Shown piece after piece: positions 40,715-53,370 of a stretch of 64,000 bases of DNA. Location of the stretch: positions 317,561-381,560 of the forward strand of contig NSJX01000018.1 in NCBI GenBank assembly GCA_002286715.1, in the 5' to 3' direction. A program made the translations under genes and the position numbers. The notes beneath the pieces were generated by a model, which saw nothing but the letters and a program-made list of their open reading frames with translations, had not been told where the DNA came from and searched no databases. Within the stretch, counting starts at the first letter, position 1; every line of letters begins with the position of its first letter. This DNA comes from Dentipellis sp. KUC8613 (Eukaryota > Basidiomycota > Agaricomycetes > Russulales > Hericiaceae).

Positions 40715-43700
40715 CTAATCGTCCACACTCTCTTCGTACCAGTCTACCATATCCACGAGGTTCGACTCTGGCTCCTTCTCGCCCGGCGGGAAGAACTTCA
40801 GCAGCTTCTCGAACACCTCCGTGCGCTGCTGGAAGATCTCCTGCGGGACTTCCGCCTTCACACCAGCAGGCTTCTCGCCTTCGTCTTCTTGCTCCTTCGC
40901 GCCCGTGGTATTGCTGTCCTCTGACACCTCGTCGCGGGTGCGCTTCTTCGGCCGTGCCTGGGCGGACATGAGATACGAGAGGAGGTCGCGGAACGTCTGC
41001 GCCTCGGACGAGCCGTGATCCACGACCTCGGAGACCTGAGTCTGAAGAAACTTGAGCGCTTGGACGGCGGGTACTTGGGTGCAAAGTTCTCGGAACCTGC
41101 GGGAGGGATGTCAATCGATTGATCTCTGCTGCAGAAGCAGATGGCCATACTGTTGGCAACGGATCTGGAACTGGGCGCGGCGGATGACCTCGTCGGGGCC
41201 AGGTCTGGAACGAAGATGTTAATGCCAATGCCAATTTCGAACGCTGTGGGGCAAGACTCACCGCTTCAGCTTCATGCTCCAGAAATCGTCCAGCCTCTGC
41301 TCCTCGACGGCATCTTCACCGGTCTGCTTATCATCCATCTCCCCATTCTCCAAGAGCCGCCCGGCATTGCCTCCGTGCAGGTAGACCGTCTTCGTCTTGG
41401 AGTTGTAGACTACCTGGTGTGCGTAGCGCGCACGGGGCTGCCTTTCCTCAGAAGTTCCCGAGAGAAGCTCGGCGTCTGCGTCACTATCGACGTCCTCAGG
41501 GAGGATGCGCATCCACGTGCTATCGCGGTAGCGGCAGATCCAGCTCGACGCAGTCGTCTCGAGACGAGGAAGTTGGCCCTTTCGTTGGCGGGTCAGGCCA
41601 CAGAATCTACATCGCAAACATGAGTGATGCCCTGAAAATGAGATATTGTAGAGAATGCGTACACGTATATCTCCTGCAGCGACGGGTCGATGACAGAACG
41701 TTTGGTGAACGCTCTCTCGGGTCCACCGGCCGCGGCGAAATTAGAGAACACTTCAGTGGCGACGTTTGTGTCGATGTTGTACGCGTACATGTCGGCGAGA
41801 TATTTCTGGTCTTCTTCGCCGTACATGCCAGAGAATATGAAGAGCATGCGGCTGTTTGGGTCGAACACCATTGAATGACCTATAGTCTGGCGTAAGCGAA
41901 AGCCTGTAAATGAAAAAAAAAAAATATATATATGTAATACCAAGACGCTGAGTGATAGACGCGTGGGGAGTACCCGACTCAACTGTAGGCCTGGCATTGA
42001 TGTAAGTATAAGTACTTGAGGCGTCGTGAATTGCTACTCACCGAAGAAGCTTCCATTGGCGTGAAGGAACGTGGTAGCTGTAGAACTCGGAATATTTTGT
42101 GACTTGGGAGTCGCCATCGTTCACGCGTCCCCCATGCACATATAAAGTCTGTGTTTCTGAATCCATGACCATCTGATGGTCGAGAATCAGAGGCGGGCCA
42201 CCGGTCGCCTATCCGACGATGTTTTAGCGTATGTCTAAGAGAAGAGATATAGAAAGAACTCTGACCGCTGTATCATTGGAAATGAGCTCCCAATTTCCTG
42301 CATCAGCACCACGGGTGTGGTACCGATAGAAGTCCGCAAAAGCATAGTAATGCTCGCGGCGCGCTTCCTCGCCGGCAGCACCTTGATCCTCCGCAGGCTC
42401 TTCTGCTGCATTGTCGCCTTCAAGCAGTCCTCCTAGGACATAAATGGCGCCGGTCTTGGTGTCGAAAACCATCTTGTGGCACGAGCGAGGACCTGGTCCG
42501 CCCTTCTCCTGAGACACGCTGTGGCTGATCAGACGCCACCGATCAGCTGCGATATCGTATGCCCAAAAATCGTCCAGGCTCTTGTTTCCGTCCCACCCGC
42601 CAAGCAGGTAGATCAAGCCATTATCCTCGTCGATGCACATCGTGTGGCCACCACGTTGGCTTGGCGCGTCACCGTCCGCATCCACGCCATACAGACGTCT
42701 CCAGATGGCGTGAGGCTGATAAGACTGCAGATACGCATCGAACAGCCCAGCCGATGCAGCTGTGCGCAGGACGTCTTCTGCCTCTGACCAGGAGCCGTTC
42801 GAGACTATGCTCTCGTAAAGCTGGGTTACGAGAGGGTGCTCCACCTGGACACCGGTGCTAGCAAGGATCGACTTGTATGGGGCGAGAAAGCGGCGCTGAC
42901 GTAGGTGTTTGAGAATTTGCCGTAACGCAGTCTTCTCCTTGTACTGCGCAGAAATCTCAGCCACTCGGAAAGCGGGCGTCGATAGAAACCAACCTCTTCA
43001 TGCTTTATCAATATTTCTTGCACCTCTTGCTCATCATCCGTTCCGGTCAAAGCGACAAACCACACAGAAATGTGGAAGCTGTGGCTATGTGCACTACAAA
43101 TTAAAAAACGGTTAAAAAACATTTCAGTGCAGATGCACCGCTACACATACGTCAGCGGCACGATCTTGACATATCGACACGGGAAACAAACACCAGCACT
43201 ATTGAAGTGTCGTAGCGGAAATGTTTCTGGCGTATTGTCGTCCCTAAGGCTAGCAGCAAGGATCTCCGTCATGTGATCCGGTGTCATCCCGACATAGACT
43301 TTGAATTCCCTCATGTTGCAAGGATGAGCTGGCTCAAAGAAGTCAATTGGATTACCTTAGCCCAAGAAGGGGAACGCGCATACGTTTATGATACTAGGCA
43401 AAATATATGCGGTAAGTACGCAGATACTCCACAACAAAATCACACAGTACCTTTCCGAATGTAATGCTATCTAGAATATTGGGAATCGACTTTAGTTTCT
43501 AGCTCGGATGACATGGTTTGGAACTACTTAACCGACGACGCTGAGAGAGTCAAGGCGAAGCAGAAGCCACTGTTTGACATTCGGGCTTTCGTTGACACCG
43601 CTCCATCTGCTCGACTGGTCGAGGGGTGAATTATGCAGAATATTCTCCGCGACATAACGGTGACTGTGTTCGGAACAGCCCGCGATGCTATACGTGAGGC

Positions 43701-43743
43701 GCGCGGCCCCATACGGTCCTGAGCTACTGGCAGGAGATGCCAT
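40715..43743 (-). CDS. muskelin-like protein (discoidin, LisH/CTLH, kelch)
   Basis: Muskelin family; animal muskelin is a substrate-recruiting part of the CTLH (GID-like) E3 ubiquitin ligase. Domains in order: an N-terminal discoidin-like domain (ENILHNSPLDQSSRWSG, WLLLRLDSLSVV, ITFGKYHKPHPCN, FHISVWFVALTG), a LisH/CTLH helical region (QILKHLRQRRFLAPYKSI), then kelch repeats (GGHTMCIDEDNGLIYLLGGWDG, CHKMVFDTKTGAIYVLGGL, HQMVMDSETQTLYVHGG, HSMVFDPNSRMLFIFSG, HQVVYNSKTKTVYLHGG) and a helical C-terminus. The start MASPASSS at 43743 is the first ATG before the discoidin domain. Several exons are tiny; a 10-nt exon (43384-43393) encodes the YHK of GKYHKPHP. Length is about 800 residues, and no break is seen. 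Confidence 0.92.
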
Positions 43744-44572
43744 GAGCAGTATACGTCCTAATTCCTATGCACTAAGATAAGAAAGTAGACGAAATGACGG
43801 GAGAAGAGCGTGGCGGGTGGGAATGGCTGGTCCACACGGTGCTGAAGAGCCTGAAGTTGTTGAATCCGCTTGAACGCTGGCTGAGCGCCATGAATTCGGT
43901 TCAGCGGAGTTTCAAACCCGTTACGTACTTATTCCCTGTCACGTTTTCACGGTCACAGTCACCCTGGCGGTTCTCACAAACGAACTTCGATGTCGCCAGC
44001 CAGCCAGTCCTAGCCATGCGGTTCACAAGAAGCTGCTGAATTTTTACAAAGAAGTTGGCTTATTCTCGCAATGATTCGCGCTGCTCGAATTGGCTTTTGT
44101 CCTTCTATCATCTTCAGCTAGGGATTACGAGCTCACAGCTCATCCTTGTCGACAAAGATTCACCTCTTGTGATGCTTCTTCCTTGGCTTCAAAGGCTCCT
44201 GAAAATGATTACCGGTGAGTATGCCCACATGGTACGAGCTGCAATGATTTCCCACTGTAGGGATTATGTGTTCCAAAATCGGGACAATCGCCCCCACCAT
44301 GCACATGGCGATAGCTTCCGTCGCCGTCAGCATTGTCATTGGCCGAGGCACAATGGATTCTGGTGGCTTTATCACGTCTGACATATGGGAACACAAGGCG
44401 TCATTAGAGCTTGTGCTCCCAATTGACGATGTAATTGCGTTTATGGTCGCGGATAGTGCTGCTTGAGAACAGCGCACGCGGCTCTCGTTTCCCCTTGTGC
44501 TCGGCGGCCCCTGGATCTCTTGGTATTTAAAGTGCACTGCGCGTCGCTTTACCCACGTTATCATTCCCCACG
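43744..44572. other. divergent region between muskelin and subtilisin genes
   Basis: These 829 bases contain only short open frames without motifs. TGGTATTTAAAGTG near 44521, about 50 bases before the protease ATG, is a likely TATA element. Confidence 0.45.
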
Positions 44573-47500
44573 ATGATGCAGGTGCTACACGCTATCCTCC
44601 TCGCGACGAGTGTAGGACTAGTGTACGGCACTATCCCCCTTTCACAGGTCGATAGGTCGACGTCAGTTTCCTTCGTTGCGAACAAGTTCATTGTAGAAGT
44701 CGACAGCCTCTCCGATCTACCAGGAAAGCGGTCGTTGGACAAGGTAAGCGGTGCCATGATCCGTGAATATCGTCGAATAACACGTATGTCAGGAGGCTCA
44801 TGAGCTGGTTTATCGCTCCTTGGGAAGTAGAGGCATCACCTTCACTGTCGACAAGGAATTCAACTCTCCTGAATTCTTCGTTGGAGCTTCTATTAGTCTT
44901 GCTGTGAGTGTCTCGTCTGCGTTCGTGAACTACACTTCTTGACGCGCAATTTGGTAGAACGCAAATGTAAGGAACATCCCACTCTGTGCGAAAGCTGCCT
45001 AAATTCTGTTCTTTTGTAGGACGTCAAAGCGCTCGAGCAGACTCCCGGCGTGAAAGCCATCCGGCCAGTGAAAGTGGTTCAGGGACCAAAGTAAGGATTA
45101 TCTCTAAACCTCTATTTTATCCGAATTGATTTATCGTCTTGTTAGACCAGTAAAACAACATGTGGTTTCTGGGCCGGATGATCCTCAAGTGCCTCCGGAC
45201 TCAGAGTCAACGCACATTCTGACGGTAAGACTCATGCAATAAGTAATTGAAGCGGTCCGGTGAATGTTACGCAGGGCGTAGATAAGCTACACGCGCAAGG
45301 TATCTTTGGAAAGGGGATAAAGATCGGCATGTGAGTACGGAGTTTGTGTCTTGTACAGTTCTTTCAGCTGATCTTCGGCATACCCAGTATTGATACAGGT
45401 ATTTCCTATACACTCGTCCAGCTTGGGATATGCAGCTTCATCCTCACTGATTTCGTAGGTGTCGACTACACGCACCCGACCCTCGGAGGTGGTATCGGCC
45501 CTGATCATAAAATCATCGGGGGCTTTGATTTCGTCGGCGACGCTTATGATGGTGTGTATCCTCCTACGAGCCTTATCGTCGTCTCTAAACTAGATTTAGG
45601 AACGAATACTCCGATACCTGACCCCGATCCTCTCGATCAGTGCAACGGTATGCTTGGCTCTTCACGCATCAGAAACTCTTACTGACAGCTTCTGCTCAGG
45701 CCACGGCACACATGTCACAGTGCGCCGAGATAATTGCAATCCTGATACGATACTAACAGTATGATGCTGACAATATACAGGGTATCATCGGAGCGGATCC
45801 GGGCAATCAGTTCAACATCAGCGGAGTTGCTTTCGAGGCCTCCCTGACTGCGTACCGCATCTTTGGTTGCACGGGCTCGGTGACGGACGACAGTACGTTA
45901 TCATTCCGCTGTCTCTGATAGTGCCACGCCCTCACGAAGTATCAAGTCATAATTGATGCCCTTCTACGCGGTGTTTCTGAGGGACAGGACATCCTGACGC
46001 TCTCACTTGGGGGCACTGACGGATGGACTGAATCCTCCAGTGCCGTAGTGGCCAGTCGCATTGCCGCAAGCGGTAAGATCGTCACGATTGCGGCAGGTAA
46101 CGATGGGGATGTTGGCTCTTGGTACACTTCCAGTCCTGGAAACGGGATCAACGTTATCAGTGCAGCAAGCCTGGACAAGTAGGTTTTCTGCGCACGTCAA
46201 GGATCTGCATCGACTTAATCCAAACACTCTAGCACGGTTATTCCTTTGCAGAATGCCACCGTCCATGGTGTTGCACACGATCCTATCACCTACTTTGCTA
46301 CTCTCCCTCTGCCAGTTACGACTACCCTCCCGGTGTTTGCTACCTCGAACGATACATCAATCGGGGATGACGCTTGCAGCCCTCTTCCTGACGGGACACC
46401 TAATCTTTCAGGCTTCGTTACAGTTGTGCGCAGAGGGAATTGCACATTCGTGAGTTACATGTCATGCCGTCTTTGGGGATCGCAGTATCTAAGGTGCACT
46501 TTGAAAGGTCCAAAAACTCACGAACGTGGCTGCTAAAGGGGCAAATGTTGTCTTGATCTACGAGTGCGCAGGTTCACATACTGAGCACAACAATCCCTTA
46601 CTCATCTCTAAAATTTACAGCAATGGAGGTGGCTTCAGTGCTATCGATGTCGGAAACTTCACGAACGCCACCCTGATTCGAGCTGCAGACGGTGAATTTG
46701 TACGTACCTCATCTTCAAACTGGTTGATTATCTCTACATGCTTTGCATTTCAGCTTGTTTCCGAGTTCGCTTCTGGCGCAAACATCTCCCTGTCTTTCCC
46801 TCAGACCAACGGCGGATTCAACTTCCCCGACGACGCTGGTGGCCTTATATCCAGCTTCACCAGCTACGGGCCGACGAATGATTTCTTCTTCAAGCCCGCC
46901 GTGGCCGCACCTGGAGGTAACATCATCTCAACATTCCCGGTACCGCTTGGCAGTTTCGCAGTCCTCTCCGGCACGTCAATGGCCACGCCGTTCATAGCGG
47001 GCAGCGCGGCCTTGCTTTTCTCTGTCAAAGGAAAATCCCAGGCTGTAGGCACCGGCGCACGCACGTTGTTCGAGACTACGGCACAGAGAGTCGCTTCGAG
47101 CCACACCGATGGTGACCCTCTGCAGACTGTGACCCAACAAGGTGCTGGGTTGATCAACGTGTTCAACGCTATTCATGCCCAGACGATCGTATCCCCGGGT
47201 GAACTCATTCTCAACGATACTAGTCACTTCAAGGGACTGTACGTCGTTTACTATCGATCCGATGCTTTCCGGTCGAGCTTATCGTTTTGCAGCCAAACGT
47301 TCTCCGTTCACAACAGCGCTCCCAATTCTAGACGGTTCACTTTGACACACATCCCCGCCGGTACCGCGACTACGGTCACGCCTGTGAGTGTCCGTTCGCT
47401 ATGCATACCGGCACGCGCTCATGCTGTTCTTCTGCGTTCTAGGGCAGCATATTCGCTGCGCCCGGCCCCGTTCCCCTCACGGAACAGTTCGCCTCGGTCG

Positions 47501-48333
47501 TTCTAAGCGAAACAGCCTTCAGCCTTGGCCCGGGTCAAACGAAAGAAATCCTGGCACTCATTCTCCCACCTTCTCATGTTGACGCGACGACTTTCCCTGT
47601 GTTTTCTGGATTTATCCAGATCGCAAGTGGGACGGAACGAACGCAAGTCGCCTACCTCGGATTGGCAGCATCTCTCAAGAACAAACAAGTGGTCGATAAT
47701 ACTGATCAATTTTTTGGTGTGCCGCTTCCTGCAATCCTCGACTCGACGGGCAACGTGCAGTCGGGAAGCGCGAACTACACATTCGTCGGGGATGATTTCC
47801 CGACCTTGCTGCTTCGGTGAGCAGCATGCTATCCGATAGAATATTGTCATTGCTGAAAGTGCGCTGTGGACAGGCTAGCATTCGGTACAGCTATACTACG
47901 CGTAGATCTGGTGAAGGCCGACATCAACTTTGACCCAACTCTGAACCCCCGCGGAAACGTGCTGGCCGAAAGAGGGGTTACTCCAGACGGCAGCTTCTTC
48001 TCCTTCCCGCACCCTGGCAACAACACCTTTGCGCAAGTCAGCATCGTAGGCCCTCTTCTCGAACTCGACTTCCAGCCCAGGAGCTCCGATGCTACGGTAA
48101 TTTACACCTTTGAATATATGCCATATAGTGACTGACAATGAAATCGCTAGGATGCTGCTGATAATGGTTTCGATACGTTCGCGTTCACCAATGCTACATT
48201 TGCAAATGGGACCGCCATTCCCAACGGCTCTTACCGCGCACTCCTTAGGGCTTTGAAAGTGACAGGCGATCCGACCAAGGAATCTGATTTCGAGAGCTGG
48301 CTCAGTCCAATTGTGGGAGTAGTAGTATCGTAA
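44573..48333 (+). CDS. secreted subtilisin-like serine protease with PA domain
   Basis: S8 (subtilase) endopeptidase, roughly 900 residues, many introns. A signal peptide of about 20 residues (hydrophobic HAILLATSVGLVYG) is followed by an inhibitor-like propeptide (NKFIVEVDS...FFVGASISL). The catalytic domain shows the Asp motif IIDTGVDYTHPTLGGG, the His motif GHGTHVTGIIGA and the Ser motif GTSMATPFIAGSAAL, so the triad is complete. A protease-associated domain sits between His and Ser (FVTVVRRGNCTF...KGANVVLIYE), as in Vpr/minor extracellular proteases. The C-terminal part is a beta-rich Fn3-like region with N-glycosylation sites. One intron (about 45893-45949) is recognised by the in-phase join into IIDALLRGVSEGQDILTLSLGG. 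It likely acts outside the cell in protein degradation. Its stop lies 250 bases before the next gene, on the same strand. Confidence 0.93.
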
Positions 48334-48583
48334 TGAGGTCTGCTGACGTTTCTTGCACGATAATAAATAGTGATACCGTATCACTTATCTGTATCGGGTG
48401 TACATACGTACTTTTGATTTCGTCATGGTAGCTGGAAGGCAATGTCCAGCTTTGGCGCCTACAGAATATCGCAATCATGTTCAGCTTCCACTGGCAATGT
48501 CAAGCGATCGCGTGTGAAGTCAGGCTGCCCACACCCGAACCATATCTGTGCACTGAAGTAACCCGCTCTCGTCGTCTCTCATA

Positions 48584-51500
48584 ATGAGAGAAAAGTCGGA
48601 CAGAATTGACGGCACTGCGCCCACACTTCCAACCACAACTACGCGAAATCCCGGCGCCCACGCAAGGAGAACGAAACGATACCAGATTCTGAGGCGGTTC
48701 TTCCTCTTGCTCATTTGGCTCTTTGTTGCTGCCCTTTTTGCTCTATGGTCTCCTGATCCTATTCCTTGGTTTTCCCAGTCACAACATCGTTTGCATCCCT
48801 TGGAACTGCACTTGAACTTGGAAGATCCGGAAAACCAATGGAAGGACGATGTCTGGCCTTTGCGCCAACAGACACCATGGGACATATCTACAGACTTCCC
48901 GCACCCCCGTCTTCTCGAGTACGATGTTCAGGAAGGGACATGGCTTCGTCTTGATGTCCATCCACGTTCTGGCGATATCATCTTCGACATGGCAGGAGAT
49001 ATCTACTGCATTCCCGCCAATTCTTACAAGACAAACAGCGCACCCTCGCCACAGGTTGTCAAGGCTTTCCCCGTGCTTGTAGGCGTTCCTCACGACGCGG
49101 ACCCCCACTTCTCTCCGGACGGCACTAGTTTTGTGTTCAGGAGCGATGCCGAGCTTGGGGTCGACAACATTTGGGTCAGGAAATGGCGAAGTTGTGCTCA
49201 GGATAATCTCAGACCCGCTTCTCCTGATAGCGATCTACGAGAGGCCCTGTTCCTGAAGCATGAAGAGGAGGATATGCTGGCTCGAGGGGAGATGGAGAGC
49301 GTAGAAAGGAAGCGGCGGAGGCTGCGTAGGGAAGGCAGATTAGGCGGTGCGTCACTAAAATCTTTCTCGACTCCTCAATCGCTAAAGACTCAGCGAACGT
49401 TGTCCAGCTCTCCGCGTCACGAACGAGACGTTTCGGTACATCACAGATGCACGCTTTCATCCTTCCGGTACTAAGATCGTTGCCACCAAATGGTACATGC
49501 TTGCCGGAGAGGGATGGGAATACCCTGTCCCTGACCTCAGTACCTATGGACACAAAGTCAAGGCCGGAGACGGTAAACGACTTATTGGCCGTATTCTCCC
49601 CCCTGAAGGGAAGACGGAGGATTTCGAGTCTCTGAGAGTCGGACCTGAGCAGCATCTTTGGCGAGGGTCTGACTCGTTGATTTATGCTCAGAATGTGAAA
49701 GACATCGATGGCCACTTCAGCTACTCCAAAGGTCACGTCTATGATATATTGGGTTTTGCGTTTCCAGCTCACAACAGCCAATATATAGACGTGCACGCGG
49801 GGATCTATGCGATTTTTACTAGAAATTTAACAACGGGAGTTACTAAGAAGCTCGTTCCTGAATTTCCGGGCGGCGCAAGCAGGCCCGAGTTGTCTAGAGA
49901 CGGTAGAACGCTCGCTTTCGTGCGTCGTGTGCGAGACAAAGAAGCTCTAGTTTTGATGTACGCTGTTTGTCCTCTTATCGTGACGCTTCTAAAATCAAAC
50001 CAGGGACTTGGAGAGCGGCACCCTTCACGACGCATGGTATGGTCTCACCTACGATGCTAGTGCTGTATGGGCGCCTTCTGGCACATATCCATCCTTCGCC
50101 TTTACACCATCTGACGACGGTATAATAATCTGGGCTGCTGGAAAGATCCACATCGTTCCCTTGGAGCTCAACATGAATGGGGAGAAAGTGGCAAGTGGTA
50201 CACCGGCCGTGATCGCATTCACAGCCCACATCGAAAAACGCCTGGCCCAAACTCGGCATTCGATCACAGACGTGAAGGGACTCGAGACAGTGGAAAAGCA
50301 ACAAGTCCATGCCTTCAAGGACTTGAGCGTGAACGAGAAAGGTGACCTGGTTGCTTTCCAAGCTGCTGGTTTGACGTATGTCCAAACTGTGGGCGGCAAC
50401 CCGCCTCTCCCGCCAAGGCGAGTGCCTTTTGGTCACAGTGATTCCCCATACTATTCTCCAAGCTTTGTGCATGGAGCACAGGATCTCGTACTACACGCTC
50501 GCTGGTCCGACATGAATTTCTCAAGTTTCGAGATCGCGAATTTGACGTCTAGTGTCGCCTACGGACTCGTCGGCTTACCGATCGGGAGGTATTACAGCCC
50601 TGTGCTCTGCAAGTGCCCAGGGAAGCAACGCAGGATTGCGTTCGTACGAACTGGTGGCGATGTCCTCACTGGCGCGGTTGTAGCGACTGGGGACCCTGGG
50701 ATCTACGTTGGGGATCTCACTTTACCGTCGGCTTTGACAGGCGTCATCAAGATACGCAACTTGGAACTGGTCTTGCCGCAGTCAAATTCGCAGGAACGAT
50801 ATCGTCTTGAGTTTCTAGATGGCGCTTCTCAGTTGCTTGTTCAAGGGCATCAGAAGGCGTTTGTCCTCGACCTTGCCGCTGGCGTAGACACACTCGGACA
50901 ATACGATCAGTCAACTATCGCAGAAGGAAAGATATCCCTAGAGTTAGCTGTGTCAGCAAGGCCCTCAAAAGGCCGCCACGCTATCGTGAAGGCAGAGAAC
51001 ATTGCATTTGTCGATGGTTTCCAGGTGTATCTGGCTCCTGCGCTGAAAGAATCCAGCCCGGTTTGGTCGAAGCCCGGAAATGCTACGCGTGGCGTGGCAA
51101 GAGTTAGCTTAGACGGTGGCCATGACGTGTCCTGGAGCGGCGACGGGAAGAAATTGTTTTGGTTCCTTGGTATGAAATGCGCTTTTCTGAGAGCCGAATG
51201 ACCCTCATGATCTATCAGGGCCCTACTTGCATTCAATCGAGGTGGCCAAGTTGCATCAGTGCAAGGCAGAGATACGCAGCGACAAGGACACGTTCGGGAT
51301 CGCATGCGTCAAGAACCTTCTAAGCTACCAGGAAGTCATTGTCTCTTATGTCAGTGATATCCAACGCTTGAAACTTGAAGCCGCGCAAACCAGCAAAATT
51401 TCGAATAATGCCAATGCCGACGTTCTTGTCATCGTCAACGCCACAATCTTGACCATGGAGTCTAGGTCTTCACTCGAGGACGAAGAAAAGCCCATACGAG

Positions 51501-53155
51501 ATGCCGTCTTGATCACGCGTGGTGGCTTGATCGAGTCGATTTCCGGCATTCACGATGCAGTGATCCCTGCTGGTGCGGTAGTAATCGATGCGGGAGGTGG
51601 TAAGCACTTTGGACGATATGACAGCATTCGACTGCGTAGCTGATTAACTCCAGGCTTCATCGTTCCTGGCTTCATCGACGTACATGCCCATTGGGACGGG
51701 TCATTCCCTCTGCTCGGCTCCCACTACCCTGCACGATCATGGGAGCTCTTGACTTTCCTTGCGTATGGCGTCACTAGTCTGCATAAGTAAGCGAAAGCCA
51801 GAATTGAAGGCCAAACAGATTGACTGAGCTATTCGGTACAGTCCAAGCTCTGACAACATGAGGACATTCGATGAACGATTTCGACTCGAGAGCGGCCAAA
51901 TGGTCGGGCCTCGTATTTTCCAGACCGGCAATCCCATCTACGGATCCTCTGGTGGCGGCGGCGCGATACACCAGAGTATCGTGGATGATGCTGAGGCGCG
52001 GTCCGCACTCGTCAGGATCAAGGTGGAGGGTGGGCCCGCGAGCTTCTCCTATAAGAATTACATGCTGCCGTCTCGGTATGTCATCACTGCGCCGACCATT
52101 TGCACACGAGTCTGACCTTGGGAAAGAGCGTCGCGGCAGAGGCTTCTGCTTGCTGCTCGCAACCTAAGCATGTTGTGCGTTCCAGAAGGAGTAGGTTGCA
52201 AAAATAATGTTTCAGATTAGCGATTCTGACGCATACTGGTCAAGGGCTCTAACCAAGATTGGGATATAACCTATATAATCGATGGTTTGTCGTTATCCTG
52301 GTGTACCTTTGATATGGCACTGAGGTTTATTTCTTAGGCATGACTACAATTGAACACAACCTCCCCGTCGCCACTCTATATGAGGACATTCTGACGCTCT
52401 ATGCACGGAGTGGCACGGGAAGCACTCCTACCCATATTGTTAATTATGGCGGTGCTTGGGGAGAGCAATTGATCTATGCGACAGAAGACATTCCAAATGA
52501 TCCTAAGTACGCACCATGCTGTTGACTTCGCGCAAAACCCCTGGCTTAATGGCTTATTTCAGGTTGAGGAGATTTGTTCCCCATGATATTCTCCAAAGCG
52601 TTACGGAGTCGACGTCTCGCCCAAGAAATTGTAAGTCATGTTGATGTTTCCGTGTGTCACTTCTCAGACATTCTTTCATAGCCTTTGCGCTATTCAACAC
52701 CTCGGCTTCAGTCGCAAAGATGGTCAAGAAAGGCCTACGTGCACACATCGGTGCCCACGGCGAACATCCGAAAGGCCTCAACTACCACGCCGAAATGTGG
52801 TTTGCCCAGCAAGGCGGTCTGTCAAACTACGAAGTACGCAGTCTCGCGATCCCGTCGTTTTTATATCTCTTACCTACATGTCTGTGTGCCTCAATAGGTC
52901 CTCAGAGCGGCAACCTCGGACGCAGCGACATCACTTGGATTGCTATATTCCCTCGGCACCTTGACTCCGGGGAAGCTCGCCGACTTTCTCGTATACCCTC
53001 CCGGAATTGATTTGCTCAACGGCGACATCCGTAATACAAGGAGGATACGGTATGTTGCAAGAGGAGGAAGGCTGTGGGATGCAGATACTATGGTCGAGCA
53101 ATGGCCGAATCCAGGCAAAGTGCCTGATGCGATGCCTCCGTTCAACGAAGATTAG
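48584..53155 (+). CDS. membrane-anchored beta-propeller/amidohydrolase fusion protein
   Basis: Large protein, about 1,300 residues and twelve exons. A cytosolic basic N-terminus (RRTKRYQILRR) is followed by one helix at about residues 37-57 (FFLLLIWLFVAALFALW), then a TolB/WD-like propeller with repeated FSPDG, FHPSG, LSRDGRTLAF and SWSGDGKKLFW blade ends. From about residue 960 comes a metal-dependent amidohydrolase: NATILTMESRSS, the first metal motif GFIVPGFIDVHAHWDG, GVTSLHNPS, a later IEHNLPV, HIGAHGEHPKG, and the closing TPGKLADFLVYP. Introns in the catalytic part are short; the 27-nt exon at about 52254-52280 restores DWDITYIID. The substrate is unknown: bacterial relatives of this layout are annotated only as amidohydrolases. 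The topology suggests the enzymatic domain lies in the lumen or outside the cell. Confidence 0.88.
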
Positions 53156-53370
53156 CGAGTTTGTAGTGTAAGATATCAAGTATTGTTGTACGATAGCGAT
53201 GCCGTGCCTCCAAGTGATCCTGAATTCCTTGTTTATCTATTCGTCTGGTCAAGTTTGGGTTACGCCGCAATCCTACATCGCCGGCATAGGGTCGTCAGAA
53301 AGCTGATTCACAGAAAGGCGGAGCCTACTCATACCTCATTACTCAAGAGTGTCAAAAAAAAACATTCTCC

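Noticed and set aside
43794..44039. 81-residue plus-strand open frame upstream of the subtilisin gene
   Set aside because: No splice continuation, signal peptide or motif; likely promoter DNA.
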